A DNA stretch of 64,000 nucleotides. Source: JAIUNP01 sp020161975 (GTDB lineage Bacteria > Pseudomonadota > Alphaproteobacteria > Rhizobiales > Beijerinckiaceae). The first letter of the stretch is position 1, and each line of letters begins with the position of its first letter. Below the pieces are notes generated by a model. That model worked only from the letters and a program-made list of their open reading frames with translations. It did not search any database and had not been told where the DNA came from. The translations under genes and the position numbers were made by a program. The DNA lies in assembly GCA_036745275.1 (NCBI GenBank), contig DAIOGK010000004.1, positions 148,151 through 212,150 of the forward strand. Direction: 5' to 3'. Below are positions 1-9,259 of the stretch, in pieces.

Positions 1-18
1 CATCCGGTCGGTTGTTTG

Positions 19-846
19 TCAGTGGTTGCCATGTCCGCCGGCGTCGCCGCGGGCGCCGATGGCCATAGCCTTGAACTCGACCGGCACCTTGCCAGCCTTT
101 TCGAAAACCAGCTCACCCTTCAGCGTCTCGCCCTCGCGAATGGGCCGCTTCAGGTCGATGAACATGAAGTGATAGCCGCCTGGCTTGAGTTCAACCTTGC
201 CCCCGGCTGCAACAGCAAGGCCCTTGTCGAGCGCGCGCATTTTCATCACGCCGTTGTCCATGGCCATCTCATGGACCTCCAACACGCGCGCAACCTCGAT
301 CGAGCCGCCGATCAGACGGTCATCCGCCTTGCCGGTGTTCTCGATGGTGATGAAACCGCCCGCGACCCTGGCGCCCGGGGGTGTCGCGCGCGTCCAGGCC
401 GGGCTGAGCTTCAGATCGCCCGACATCGCCGCGGATGCGGCATGGTGGTGTCCACCACCCGCCTGCGCCATTTTCTGCGACGCATCCTTGATCCTGATTG
501 CCGGCGCCGGCGATTTCAAAGAGTGCGCATCCTGCCCGGCGGGCAGATGCTCGGTCATGCGCGTCTCGAAGATGAACCCGTCATATTCGTTGTCACCAAG
601 ACGTCCACCGCTCCGGTTGATGCCCCGGGCGCCCCCGGTCAGCGACTTTCCGTCGATGACGCCCAAGGGAAATCCGACCCGAACGGGGTGGGTGGCGATG
701 CCTTCGCAGCCTTGACCAAACTTCTCGGCGGCCTTGCAACCAGCATTCTGGGCGGCCTTGGTCACTTCAGGGCCGGCGTGGCTGAAGGCAGGTTGATAAG
801 CCGTGACTGCCAGCAGCAGCCCGGCAAACAGCGGGATGTGTTCCAT
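19..846 (-). CDS. Periplasmic copper chaperone: shortened DUF1775 (YcnI-like) domain fused to a PCuAC domain
   Basis: 275 aa exported protein. Residues 1-23 look like a signal peptide ending at FSHA. The C-terminal ~130 residues are a PCuAC (DUF461) domain with the copper ligand pattern H-x-M ... M ... H-x-M, seen as VHEMAMDNGVMKM and later GGYHFMFIDL. PCuAC proteins bind Cu(I) in the periplasm and help load the CuA centre of cytochrome oxidase. The N-terminal half resembles DUF1775 (FGQGCEG..TH.VRV and YDGFIFETRMTEHLPAGQ), but the stretch between these blocks is much shorter than in the usual family, so it may be eroded. A His-rich linker (GGGHHHAA) joins the halves. It lies 36 bp downstream of a DUF2946 gene on the same strand, so the two probably form a copper operon. 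The PCuAC call is firm; the state of the first domain is inference. Confidence 0.85.
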   Translation of the reverse strand: MEHIPLFAGLLLAVTAYQPAFSHAGPEVTKAAQNAGCKAAEKFGQGCEGIATHPVRVGFPLGVIDGKSLTGGARGINRSGGRLGDNEYDGFIFETRMTEHLPAGQDAHSLKSPAPAIRIKDASQKMAQAGGGHHHAASAAMSGDLKLSPAWTRATPPGARVAGGFITIENTGKADDRLIGGSIEVARVLEVHEMAMDNGVMKMRALDKGLAVAAGGKVELKPGGYHFMFIDLKRPIREGETLKGELVFEKAGKVPVEFKAMAIGARGDAGGHGNH

Positions 847-882
847 AGGGTTCCTCGTTTCACAGACATGGGGTTGATGGGT

Positions 883-1245
883 TCAACCGATCTGTGGAGG
901 ACCTCTTGCGCGGGTCAGGAGAAGCTTTGCCGCATCATGCTGTGCATCCGTTTCGGGCGCATAGACCATGGAGGCGGCAAGACGCGTTGGCAGTACCGTC
1001 CCCGGCGCCGGCACATCGCCTGGCAGCGGACACACCGCGCAGTGGGCATGATCATGCGCATCGGGCGCGCGCAACGGGTCGTTGATGCGCCCCGCGCCGG
1101 AACAGAGCACGGCGGAGCCGCCGCCCGCGAGCGCGACCGCGCCCATTTCGCCCTGCATTCGCGCGCCGGCGATCCCGCCCAGCAGCACGAGCGCCGCAAG
1201 GACAAGCCGCAGAACCTCGGGCCGGAGCGGACGCGTCTTTGTCAT
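883..1245 (-). CDS. DUF2946-family protein, probable copper-related membrane/periplasmic protein
   Basis: 120 aa. An N-terminal hydrophobic segment (VLRLVLAALVLLGGIAGA) is followed by a short periplasmic part with the HAHCAVCPLP motif typical of DUF2946, a family often found next to PCuAC and copper-handling genes. The start chosen is ATG 1245 (MTKTRPLRP); a longer form from 1287 is possible but would leave almost no gap after the upstream kinase gene. Its neighbour downstream is the PCuAC chaperone. The exact function is not known; a role in copper or CuA assembly is inferred from context. Confidence 0.7.
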   Translation of the reverse strand: MTKTRPLRPEVLRLVLAALVLLGGIAGARMQGEMGAVALAGGGSAVLCSGAGRINDPLRAPDAHDHAHCAVCPLPGDVPAPGTVLPTRLAASMVYAPETDAQHDAAKLLLTRARGPPQIG

Positions 1246-1287
1246 CACCGAACCGTTTACGCCGAACAGGGGCGAAGCGTAAAGCAC

Positions 1288-4200
1288 CTATTCGGCAGCG
1301 CTCTCCATCTGCGACCGCGCCTGGGTCAAGAGGGCGCGCAGCGCAGCGGGCTTCAGCGGCTTTTGCAGGAGATGCATGTCGGCCTTCAACGCCGCGTCGC
1401 GCACCTCGGGCGAGCGGTCCGCTGTGATCAGAATGGCCGGGAATGCCGTGCGGAAAGCGCGGCGCAGGCGCTGGACCACGCCAATGCCAGTCGTGTCGTT
1501 GTCGAGATGATAATCGGCCAGAATGATATCGGGCTTGTCGCGCCGCCCCTTCAACTGCGCGCGCGCCGTGGCAAAATCCGATGCGGTGAAAACCTTGCAG
1601 CCCCAGCCTTCCAGCATGACCCGCAGACCATCGAGAATGCTCGGCTCGTTGTCGATCGCCATGACCGAGAGCCCCGCCAGCGGGGTCGAGGCTGTCGGGG
1701 CCAGTTCAACGGGCGTTACCGCATAGATCGCCACGGAGACGACCGGAACCTCAAGCGAAAACACCGTGCCGCGCTTGCCGGACGGGCCGACGGCGATGCG
1801 ATGTTCCAGCACGCGCGAGATGCGGTCGACAATGGAGAGGCCAAGACCAAGGCCGCGGGCTTCCTTGGCGCCTTCATCAAGCCTCTGGAATTCCTTGAAG
1901 ATCGCGCGCTGTTTGGCTTCCGGAACACCGATGCCGGTATCGCGGACCTCGATGCGCAGCTTGTCGCCGTCGCGCCGCGCGCCGACCAGAACGCGGCCTT
2001 CCGGCGTGTACTTGATGGCGTTTGAAATCAGGTTTTGCAGAGCCCGCCGCAGCAGACGACGATCCGAACGGATCGAGAGACGCGAAGCGATGAACGTCAG
2101 TTGGAGGTTCTTCTGGCTCGCAAGAGGTGCAAATTCCACAGACAGCTGGCGGAAGAGTTCATCCACCCGGAAATTCGACCATTCCGGCCTGAGCTTGCCC
2201 GTGTCCAGCCGCGAGATTTCAAGCAGCGCACCGAGGATTTCCTCAACCGCATCAAGGGAGGAGCCGACGTTGCCAGCCAGTTCCGACTGGGATCGGTTCT
2301 CGGAACGCTCGGCAAGGGCCGTCGCATAGAGGCGCGCGGCGTTCAACGGCTGGAGAATGTCGTGGCTGGCGGCGGCGAGGAAGCGCGTCTTCGACAGATT
2401 GGCCTGTTCAGCCTCGGATTTGGCGCGCGCCAGTTCCTCGTTCACGCGCGTCAATTCGTCCGTCCGTTCAAGAACCCGGCGCTCCAGCGTTTCATTCGCC
2501 AAATTCAGCGCCTTTTCCGCCGCTACTGCCTCGGAAATGTCCGTGTAGGTCGTGACGATGCCGCCATCGGGCAAGTGGTTTGAGCGGGTTTCCAGCCAGC
2601 GGTCGGGCTTGTAGAGACGCAGGCGCGCCGGCTCGGTGTTGTTGACGAAACCATGCAGCCGGGCCGCGATGGAATCGGAGCTGAAATTGGGCCCGTAGGC
2701 GCCTCGTCGGGCGTTGTAACCCACAATATCGTCCAGTCCGACACCGAAACGGACCAGATCGCCCGGCAACTCAAAAAGGTCGCTGAACGCGTGATTCCAG
2801 CAGACCAGCCGGAGATTGCTATCGAACACGGTCACGCCCTGCTTGGCGTGATCGAGCGCGTGCTGGAGCAAGGTACGGCTGTACTGGATCGCGGCGGACG
2901 CGTCGTCGAGCAGTTTCAGCGCCGCCTCGGTCGAGACATTTCGGCGGCGCAGCATCAGCGACAGGACAAGGCGCGAGGACGCCGCACCGATCACCGAGGC
3001 GAGAAGATGTTCGGCAAAACGGATCGTATGGGCATCGGCTTCGATCTCGATCGTATCATCAAGCCCCTGTCGTTCCGAATAGGTTGCAAACTCGGCGTTC
3101 GTCCGCTCCTCGCCCAGATAGCGCGCCACCGTCGTCTTGAGCTCAGCGATGGTGACCGCGCTGCGCCAGAGCCGGAACCCGCTGCCCGCGATGCCGGTGT
3201 CGGCGCCAATGAACAGGTTGGCCTGAAGGCGCTCGACAGGTGTCGACGCCCGGCTCAGCGAGATTCCGACATAGAGCAGGATGTTGATGCCAAGCGAAAT
3301 CAGCACCCCGCTGGCCAGGGGCGACAAATCCCCGATGGCAAAGGTCGCCGGACGCAGCCAGGCGATCCCCCAGATGCCATGATCGAGCCAGCTTGCGACG
3401 TCCCCGTCGGAACTGGCGAAGGACGGCAGCAGCAGGAGCAAGAACCACGCGAGCAGGCCGCCCACAGATCCCGCCACGGCCCCACGGGCATTGCCACCAT
3501 GCCAGATCATGCCGCCGAAGAAGGCCGGGGCAAGTTGCGAGACCGCCGCAAAGGACAAAAGCCCGATGCTGGCAAGCGAAACATCGGTGGACGTTCGGTA
3601 ATAGACATAGCCGAGCAGCAGGACCAACATGATCGCCATCCGGCGAATGCCGAGCACGATGCCCCCGAAATCCCAACCACCGAACTGCCGGGTTTCAGCC
3701 CGGACCGCCACCGGGTTACCCTCCCGCCGCTGAGCGCGAGCCTCGCGAAAACGGCTGTTGCTCTTGAGCAGGATCGGAATGACAAGATCATTCGAGACCA
3801 TCACGGAAAGGGCAACCGTTTCGACGATGATCATGGCCGTGGCCGCAGACAGCGCACCGACAACCGCGATGGTCGTGATGGCGGAAGACTGCGATATCAT
3901 CGGCAGCGCCAGCACCGTCAGATCCGCATCCACTCTGCCCTGAAGGCGCAGAAGGCCCGCAACCGCGATGGGCACGACGAAAATATTGATGGCAACGAGA
4001 TAGGCCGGGAACATCCAGGCAGCCCGGCGCACGTCGCTCCGGTCCCGGTTTTCCACCACCAGCACATGAAACTGGCGCGGCAACAGCACGGCTGCGAAGG
4101 CCGCAATCAATGTGTTGACAATCCAGGTGCCAGCATCTGGCGCAAAATTCAGCTTGGCTCCGATGGCCGGGTCGGCCAGTGCCTGGGCAAACAGATCACC

Positions 4201-4875
4201 CCAGCCCCGAAAAATGCCCCAGACCGTGAAAATGCCAACGATCAGGAAGGCCAGCAACTTGACGAAGGATTCGGTGGCGACCGACAGGATCAAACCGTCC
4301 TGATGCTTGGTGGCGTCAGAATTGCGCGTGCCGAAGACCATGGCAAAAAATGCCAGAATGATCGCCACCCAGAGCGCGCCATCCGAGCGGGTTGCCTGTT
4401 CGGCCGAGGTGCGCACCGAACTGAGACCGGGCACAGAGATCAGTTCCAGCGTCAGCGAAACGGCCTTCAATTGCAGGGCGATGTAAGGGACGATACCGAT
4501 CAGACAGATGATCGTGACAACCGCAGCGACGGTTTCGCTCTTGCCGTAACGCGCCGCGATCATATCAGCGATGGAGGTGGTGTTCTGCGACTTGCCGATC
4601 TTGACGATGCGCTCGAGTACGCGCCAGCCGAACAGGAAGACCAGCGCCGGCCCAAGATAGATCGGCAGAAAATCGTATCCCGAGCGCGAGGCAAGCCCCA
4701 CGGAGCCGAGGAACGTCCAGGACGTGCAGTAGACGGCCAGCGACAGTGCATAGATGACCGGACGCAGGCGCCCGTTCAGCACACGTTGGCCGGTCGTATC
4801 GCCAAAGTGCGCGACCACAAACAGGACGCAGAGATAGAACAGCGCCCAAGTCAGAACGATCCAGCCGTCAACCAT
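1288..4875 (-). CDS. Hybrid sensor histidine kinase with N-terminal sodium:solute symporter-like domain (CrbS/PrlS type)
   Basis: 1195 aa. The first ~500 residues are a multi-spanning SSF-like domain, followed by a PAS-like region (about 660-790, VFDSNLRLVCWNHAF), a coiled coil, a HisKA domain with the phospho-acceptor His in FLAAASHDILQPLNAAR (about 840), an HATPase domain with N box (NLISNAIKYTP) and G boxes (DTGIGVP, GLGLGLSIV), and a C-terminal receiver with the acceptor Asp in DIILADYHLDN and Lys in LLQKPLKP. This layout is that of CrbS-type kinases, which sense or couple to organic acid uptake and control acetate metabolism with a LuxR-type CrbR. No cognate regulator gene is in view. 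It is divergent from mscL. DUF2946 and PCuAC genes follow on the same strand, with a gap of about 40 bp before DUF2946. Confidence 0.9.
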   Translation of the reverse strand: MVDGWIVLTWALFYLCVLFVVAHFGDTTGQRVLNGRLRPVIYALSLAVYCTSWTFLGSVGLASRSGYDFLPIYLGPALVFLFGWRVLERIVKIGKSQNTTSIADMIAARYGKSETVAAVVTIICLIGIVPYIALQLKAVSLTLELISVPGLSSVRTSAEQATRSDGALWVAIILAFFAMVFGTRNSDATKHQDGLILSVATESFVKLLAFLIVGIFTVWGIFRGWGDLFAQALADPAIGAKLNFAPDAGTWIVNTLIAAFAAVLLPRQFHVLVVENRDRSDVRRAAWMFPAYLVAINIFVVPIAVAGLLRLQGRVDADLTVLALPMISQSSAITTIAVVGALSAATAMIIVETVALSVMVSNDLVIPILLKSNSRFREARAQRREGNPVAVRAETRQFGGWDFGGIVLGIRRMAIMLVLLLGYVYYRTSTDVSLASIGLLSFAAVSQLAPAFFGGMIWHGGNARGAVAGSVGGLLAWFLLLLLPSFASSDGDVASWLDHGIWGIAWLRPATFAIGDLSPLASGVLISLGINILLYVGISLSRASTPVERLQANLFIGADTGIAGSGFRLWRSAVTIAELKTTVARYLGEERTNAEFATYSERQGLDDTIEIEADAHTIRFAEHLLASVIGAASSRLVLSLMLRRRNVSTEAALKLLDDASAAIQYSRTLLQHALDHAKQGVTVFDSNLRLVCWNHAFSDLFELPGDLVRFGVGLDDIVGYNARRGAYGPNFSSDSIAARLHGFVNNTEPARLRLYKPDRWLETRSNHLPDGGIVTTYTDISEAVAAEKALNLANETLERRVLERTDELTRVNEELARAKSEAEQANLSKTRFLAAASHDILQPLNAARLYATALAERSENRSQSELAGNVGSSLDAVEEILGALLEISRLDTGKLRPEWSNFRVDELFRQLSVEFAPLASQKNLQLTFIASRLSIRSDRRLLRRALQNLISNAIKYTPEGRVLVGARRDGDKLRIEVRDTGIGVPEAKQRAIFKEFQRLDEGAKEARGLGLGLSIVDRISRVLEHRIAVGPSGKRGTVFSLEVPVVSVAIYAVTPVELAPTASTPLAGLSVMAIDNEPSILDGLRVMLEGWGCKVFTASDFATARAQLKGRRDKPDIILADYHLDNDTTGIGVVQRLRRAFRTAFPAILITADRSPEVRDAALKADMHLLQKPLKPAALRALLTQARSQMESAAE

Positions 4876-5063
4876 CCCCTGCCCGCTGTGTTTCCTTCAC
4901 GCAACCGAACAGCGAAATTGCCGTTCGCGCAAGCGATATCCCTGATGAACACACGCGCGCCGCTACGAAAGGCCAACAGACCGATTGCAGAAATACCGAA
5001 TTGGAGTAAAAGAAGCGCCGTCGGTGGCGCATGTGGCGATCCGACCGAAACCTGGGGGTCTAA

Positions 5064-5489
5064 ATGCTTAAGGAATTCAAGGAATTTGCCCTCAAGGGCA
5101 ATGTGGTCGATCTTGCGGTCGGTGTCATCATCGGCGCTGCGTTCAGCAAGATCGTCGATTCGCTCGTCGGCGATATCATCATGCCGATCGTGGGCGCCAT
5201 CACCGGCGGTGTCGATTTCTCGAACCTGATGATCAGCCTCAGCGGTGCAGCGAGCAAGGCCATAGCCACCGGCGCCGGCTATGCGAAAGTCAAGGAAGCC
5301 GGTGCCGTGCTCGGCTACGGCCAGTTCCTCACGGTCGTCGTCAACTTCCTGATCGTCGCCTGGGTGCTGTTCCTCGTGATCAAGGCCATGAATTCGCTGA
5401 AAAAGGCTGAGCCGCCGGCACCGCCCGCCGCTCCGCCGGCCGAGCTTGCGGTTCTCACCGAGATCCGCGACCTGCTCGCCAAGAAGTAA
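5064..5489 (+). CDS. mscL: Large-conductance mechanosensitive channel MscL
   Basis: 141 aa, normal for MscL. The N-terminus MLKEFKEFALKGNVVDLAVGV is the amphipathic S1 helix and pore-lining TM1 of the family, with the TM1 glycines and IIGAAFSKIVDSLV. A second TM helix (FLTVVVNFLIVAWVLFLVIKAMN) and a C-terminal Pro-rich linker plus bundle helix follow. It forms a homopentameric inner-membrane safety valve opened by membrane tension during osmotic downshock. The start ATG follows a G-rich stretch (CTGGGGG) that can serve as ribosome binding site. A strong intrinsic terminator lies 24 bp after the stop, so it is probably monocistronic. Confidence 0.97.
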   Translation: MLKEFKEFALKGNVVDLAVGVIIGAAFSKIVDSLVGDIIMPIVGAITGGVDFSNLMISLSGAASKAIATGAGYAKVKEAGAVLGYGQFLTVVVNFLIVAWVLFLVIKAMNSLKKAEPPAPPAAPPAELAVLTEIRDLLAKK

Positions 5490-5512
5490 GCTGCCATTAT
5501 TGGCAACACGAA

Positions 5513-5540
5513 CCCTCCCGGCCCGCCGGGAGGGTTTTTT
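5513..5540 (+). terminator. Rho-independent terminator of mscL
   Basis: Perfect 9-bp stem CCCTCCCGG / CCGGGAGGG with a 4-nt CCCG loop, followed directly by TTTTTT. It sits just after the mscL stop codon and before the aminotransferase gene. Confidence 0.92.
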
Positions 5541-5599
5541 GTTTTCATGTCTAAGTTTTTGATTTGCCTTTTGGCGGTTTCGCCGTGAGAAACGGAACC

Positions 5600-6784
5600 A
5601 TGTCAAACCATCCCGCCCCTGCCCTGCTGCCCGTCAATCAAGCCGCCCTCGATGCGCCCTCCAGCGGGATCGTCGAGGTGTTCAACTATGGCCGCAACAA
5701 GCCCGGCCTGTTGCCGCTCTGGGTTGGCGAGGGCGATCGTCCGACCCCCGCCTTCATTCAGGAAGCCGCTGTCCGCTCGCTGCAGGACGGGGAAACCTTC
5801 TACACCTACCAGCGCGGCATCCCTGCCTTGCGCGAGGCGATCGCCGGCTATCTTGGCACGGTTTACGGCCAGACGTTGTCGCCCGAGCGCTTTTTCGTCA
5901 CTTGCGGCGGCATGCACGCGCTGCAAATCGCCATGCGGATCGTATCGGGCGCCGGCGACGAAGTGATCGTACCCACCCCGGCCTGGCCGAATTTCACAGG
6001 CGCCATCACGGTGAACGGCGCTCGCCCGCGGGAAGTGGAACTGGTTTTGAAAGACGGGCGGTTCACGCTCGATCCTGAAGCGCTCAGCGCCGCGATTACG
6101 GAACGGACCCGCGCCATCTGCCTCAACACGCCGGCCAACCCCAGCGGCTGGACAGCGACGCGCGGCGAACTCGAACAGGTTCTCGCCCTTGCGCGTCGGC
6201 ATGGGCTGTGGATCATCGCTGACGAAATCTACGGTCGCTTTTTCTACAGCGGCGCGCGTGCGCCGTCCTTCCGCGACATCATGGACGAGGATGACCGCAT
6301 CCTCTTTGTCCAGACGTTTTCGAAGAACTGGGCCATGACCGGCTGGCGCATCGGCTGGCTGGAGGCGCCGCCCGCCCTCGGGCAGATCATCGAAAATCTC
6401 ATCCAGTATTCCACGTCCGGCGTTGCCGTGCCGCTGCAACGGGGAGGCATTGCGGCGCTGACCCACGGCGAGCCACTCATTCTCGAACAGCGGGCGCTCG
6501 CCGAGCAGAACCGCGCGTTGCTGCTGGATGCGTTCCGCGGCATCAACGGCCTCACTGTGCCGGATCCGTCAGGCGCGTTCTATCTCTTCCTCCGGGTTGA
6601 AGGCATGACGGACAGCCTCAACGAAGCCATGGCCCTCATCGACAGTGCTGGCGTAGGCCTTGCGCCCGGCAGTGCGTTCGGTGCTGGCGGCGAGGGGTTT
6701 TTCCGCCTCTGCTACCTGCGCAACAGCAAAGACATCGCCGAGGCCGCGCGCCGCTTGCGCAAGGCGCTGCTTGCGAGACGCTGA
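5600..6784 (+). CDS. Class I/II pyridoxal-phosphate aminotransferase
   Basis: 394 aa from ATG 5600 (MSNHPAPALL). Fold-type I aminotransferase features: an NTPANPSGW block, the DEIYGRFFY block with the PLP-contacting Asp and Tyr, and FSKNWAMTGWRIGW containing the Schiff-base Lys and the following Arg. The C-terminus has the PSGAFYLFLR motif typical of aspartate/alanine-type enzymes. Substrate cannot be told from sequence; similarity in style is to AspC/AlaA-like enzymes of subgroup I. Its stop TGA overlaps the ATG of the next gene, so the two are translationally coupled. Confidence 0.9.
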   Translation: MSNHPAPALLPVNQAALDAPSSGIVEVFNYGRNKPGLLPLWVGEGDRPTPAFIQEAAVRSLQDGETFYTYQRGIPALREAIAGYLGTVYGQTLSPERFFVTCGGMHALQIAMRIVSGAGDEVIVPTPAWPNFTGAITVNGARPREVELVLKDGRFTLDPEALSAAITERTRAICLNTPANPSGWTATRGELEQVLALARRHGLWIIADEIYGRFFYSGARAPSFRDIMDEDDRILFVQTFSKNWAMTGWRIGWLEAPPALGQIIENLIQYSTSGVAVPLQRGGIAALTHGEPLILEQRALAEQNRALLLDAFRGINGLTVPDPSGAFYLFLRVEGMTDSLNEAMALIDSAGVGLAPGSAFGAGGEGFFRLCYLRNSKDIAEAARRLRKALLARR

Positions 6785-7815
6785 TGCGCGCACAACCTTC
6801 GCTTGTCGTGACAGGGCGCACATTGGCGGCCGGGCTGGCCGGCGGCGTGATATTTGCGGTCGGGCACCTGCCGGTGCCGTGGCTGGCTGGCCCAATGTTT
6901 GCGGTGGCTCTCCTGGCACTCCTCGACATCAAGGTGGAAATGCCCACCGTGTTGCGCGATATCGGCTTTCTTTTCGGCAGCGTGTCGCTGGGGGCAACGG
7001 TCACGCCCGAGGCGCTCCAGACGATCACGCGCTATCCGGTCAGCGTCGCATTCCTCGCCCTTTCGGTGTTCGCAACGGTCTTTCTCAGCGGACGAATGCT
7101 GGAAAAGGTCTATGGCTGGGACCGGCCCACGGCCTTTCTGGCCTCGGTGCCTGGCGCGCTCAGCATGGTGATGGCGCTGGCCGCCGCCAGCAGCGGCGAT
7201 GTCCGGCGTATTGCCATCGTCCAGGCCGTGCGTCTGTTCGCGCTGGTCATCGGCCTGCCGCTTGTCATCAATGCGGTCGTGGTGATCGGGCCGGTCGGCG
7301 ATGCGCCAATCGTCACGCCTGCGGCAATGCTGGTGCTGTTCTTAACCGCCTATGTCGCGTCACTGATTTTCGGCAAGCGCATCGCCAATCCGATGTTCCT
7401 TTGCGGCATGATCACCAGCACGCTGTTGCACGTCACCGACCTCATTCCCGGGCGATTGCCGGAACCGGTCACTATTGCCGGCATGATGCTGGTGGGGGTG
7501 TTCGCCGGTGTGCGCTTTCAGGGCGCAACCTTCCGCATGGTCGCGAGCTATTTCGCACCGGCGCTGATGGTCCTGATGATCGCGCTGGCCATATGCCTTG
7601 TAACAGCCTTTGCCGTCTACGAACTGACAGGGCTCGATCCGGCGGCGATTCTGGTCGCTTTTGCGCCGGGCGGCGCGGAGGCAATGATCATGACGGGCGC
7701 GGCCATGGGGCTCGATACGCTTTATGTCTCGACCCACCATGTCTTGCGCACGGTGGGCCTCAACACGGTGACGCCATTCTTCGCGCCGGGGCGCCCCGAC
7801 GCCGAAGATGAATAG
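6784..7815 (+). CDS. AbrB-family membrane protein (putative ammonia monooxygenase/duplicated transporter family)
   Basis: 343 aa, almost entirely hydrophobic with about ten membrane segments in two related halves (GAxAGxLPVPWLAGPMF-like blocks near residues 30-50 and PGRLPEP...AGMMLVG in the second half). This is the PF05145 AbrB-type membrane family, unrelated to the DNA-binding AbrB. Members are annotated as ammonia monooxygenase or regulator of aidB expression, but their transport role is not proven. ATG overlaps the aminotransferase stop, so it is in the same operon. The next gene is convergent, 3 bp away. Confidence 0.8.
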   Translation: MRAQPSLVVTGRTLAAGLAGGVIFAVGHLPVPWLAGPMFAVALLALLDIKVEMPTVLRDIGFLFGSVSLGATVTPEALQTITRYPVSVAFLALSVFATVFLSGRMLEKVYGWDRPTAFLASVPGALSMVMALAAASSGDVRRIAIVQAVRLFALVIGLPLVINAVVVIGPVGDAPIVTPAAMLVLFLTAYVASLIFGKRIANPMFLCGMITSTLLHVTDLIPGRLPEPVTIAGMMLVGVFAGVRFQGATFRMVASYFAPALMVLMIALAICLVTAFAVYELTGLDPAAILVAFAPGGAEAMIMTGAAMGLDTLYVSTHHVLRTVGLNTVTPFFAPGRPDAEDE

Positions 7816-7818
7816 GCT

Positions 7819-8565
7819 TCAGAGCGCAAAACCACCATCGGCGAGATGGATTTGCCCGGTGGTGTAGCTCGACTCATCCGAGGCGAGATAAACTGCAAGC
7901 ATCGCAATTTCCTCGGCAGTGCCGAGGCGGCCCATCGGCTGGCGATCAATGAAGGCCTGACGGACGGCCTCGACCGACTGGCCGGTGTTATGCGCCAGGG
8001 TGTTGATCCGATCCTCAAGCGACGGCGATTCGATGGTGCCGGGACAGATGGCGTTGGCGCGCACACCCTTGCGGATGTAATCGGCCGCAACCGCCTTGGT
8101 CAGGCCAATCACGGCAGCCTTGGTCGCACCATAGACGTAGCGGTTTGGAATGCCGCGCACCGAGCCAGCCCCCGAGGCGATGTTGACGATGGAGGCATTG
8201 CCATTGGCCAGCATTCCCGGGAGGAAGGCCGAAATCGTGCGATGCATCGACTTCACGTTGAGATCAAAGGAGAAATCCCAGTCCTGCTCGGAGCAATCCA
8301 GCACGGTTCCGTGATGCACGAAACCGGCGGCATTCACCAGAATGTCGATTGCTCCCACCTTTTCGGCGAAGGCCTGCACCGCGCGCGTGGAGCGCACGTC
8401 CAGCTTGCGGCGCTTCACCTTGGCCAGTTCATCGAGCTTGGAGACATCGAGATCGGTCGCATAGACCTTCGCACCCTCGCGTGAAAATGCGGCGGCGATG
8501 GCCTGGCCAATGCCCTGGCCTGCGGCGGTAACAACGGCAGTCTTGCCCTTGAGGCGTCCGGTCAT
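7819..8565 (-). CDS. Short-chain dehydrogenase/reductase, 3-hydroxybutyrate dehydrogenase type 2-like
   Basis: 248 aa from ATG 8565 (MTGRLKGKTAVVTAAGQG). Classical SDR: nucleotide-binding TAAGQGIG near residue 15, NAAG near 80, active-site Ser in the NIASGAGS block, and YxxxK in YVYGATKAA. The Asp after the second strand (YATDLD) suggests NAD(H) preference. The sequence style matches the DHRS6/BDH2 group and 2-keto-3-deoxy-L-fuconate dehydrogenases, so the substrate is a small hydroxy acid or sugar acid, not settled. Converges with the AbrB-family gene. Confidence 0.85.
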   Translation of the reverse strand: MTGRLKGKTAVVTAAGQGIGQAIAAAFSREGAKVYATDLDVSKLDELAKVKRRKLDVRSTRAVQAFAEKVGAIDILVNAAGFVHHGTVLDCSEQDWDFSFDLNVKSMHRTISAFLPGMLANGNASIVNIASGAGSVRGIPNRYVYGATKAAVIGLTKAVAADYIRKGVRANAICPGTIESPSLEDRINTLAHNTGQSVEAVRQAFIDRQPMGRLGTAEEIAMLAVYLASDESSYTTGQIHLADGGFAL

Positions 8566-8689
8566 GATCCTGATCCTTGCATCCGTAGAGAGGCGCGGAG
8601 CCTCCCGCCAAACGCCGGCAAATGCAAGTATCTTGTATGACAAATCAGGCCGCGGCGCGTTTCCGCCAAGGCCTGACCTGGGCCTGGCG

Positions 8690-9259
8690 TTACGCCTTCA
8701 GCTTCTCGCTCATCGAAACAAGGCGCGCCAATGTCGTCTTGAAGAAGCCTGCCGTGCGCTCGTCGGCCAGCTTGCCATCTTCGCTGAACGCGGTCGCGGC
8801 ATTGCCCACGGCCACCATCTCCGGCACCAAGGTCGCGCCGAAGCCGAGTTCCAACACCGTGCGCAACTGGGTCAGGCCGCGATAGGTTCCCATTGCACCG
8901 GGGGAGGCCCCGCCAAGCGCCACGACCTTGCCGGCAAGGCCGGTGGCCGGCGCGCCAGGCTTGGCAACCGTTGCCCAGTCGAGCGCGTTCTTGAGCGCGG
9001 GCGCATAGCCGGCGTTGTATTCAGGCGAAGCAATGAACATGCCGTCATGCTCGTCGAACAGCTGGCGCAACTCGTGCGCCGCCTTCGGCGCGTTGCCAAA
9101 GCCCGTGGCATCAACGAGCGGCAGCTCGAACTTGCCAAGGTTGATATAGGTGACTTCAGCGCCCAGCGCCTGCAGTTCGCGGGCAGCAAGGCCCGCCAGC
9201 CGGTCGTTGAAAGACCCAGGACGCGAGGAGCCGGAAAAGACGAGAATCTTGGCGGTCAT
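8690..9259 (-). CDS. NADPH-dependent FMN reductase family protein
   Basis: 189 aa flavodoxin-like protein. The FMN phosphate loop is GSSRPGSFNDRL near residues 10-20, and SPEYNAGYAPALKNALDW is the conserved FMN-ring loop of the PF03358 family (chromate/azo/quinone reductases such as ArsH-like and YieF). Likely a cytosolic NAD(P)H:quinone or chromate reductase. Upstream of the SDR gene on the same strand with a gap of about 124 bp. Confidence 0.88.
   Translation of the reverse strand: MTAKILVFSGSSRPGSFNDRLAGLAARELQALGAEVTYINLGKFELPLVDATGFGNAPKAAHELRQLFDEHDGMFIASPEYNAGYAPALKNALDWATVAKPGAPATGLAGKVVALGGASPGAMGTYRGLTQLRTVLELGFGATLVPEMVAVGNAATAFSEDGKLADERTAGFFKTTLARLVSMSEKLKA

Noticed and set aside
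16..2025. Long plus-strand reading frame (669 codons) across the copper genes and kinase
   Set aside because: Antisense frame in GC-rich DNA; the minus-strand genes have clear domains and the plus frame has none.
2653..5229. 858-codon plus-strand frame opposite the hybrid kinase
   Set aside because: Low-complexity, Arg/Asp/Gln-rich product typical of an antisense frame; it runs into mscL.
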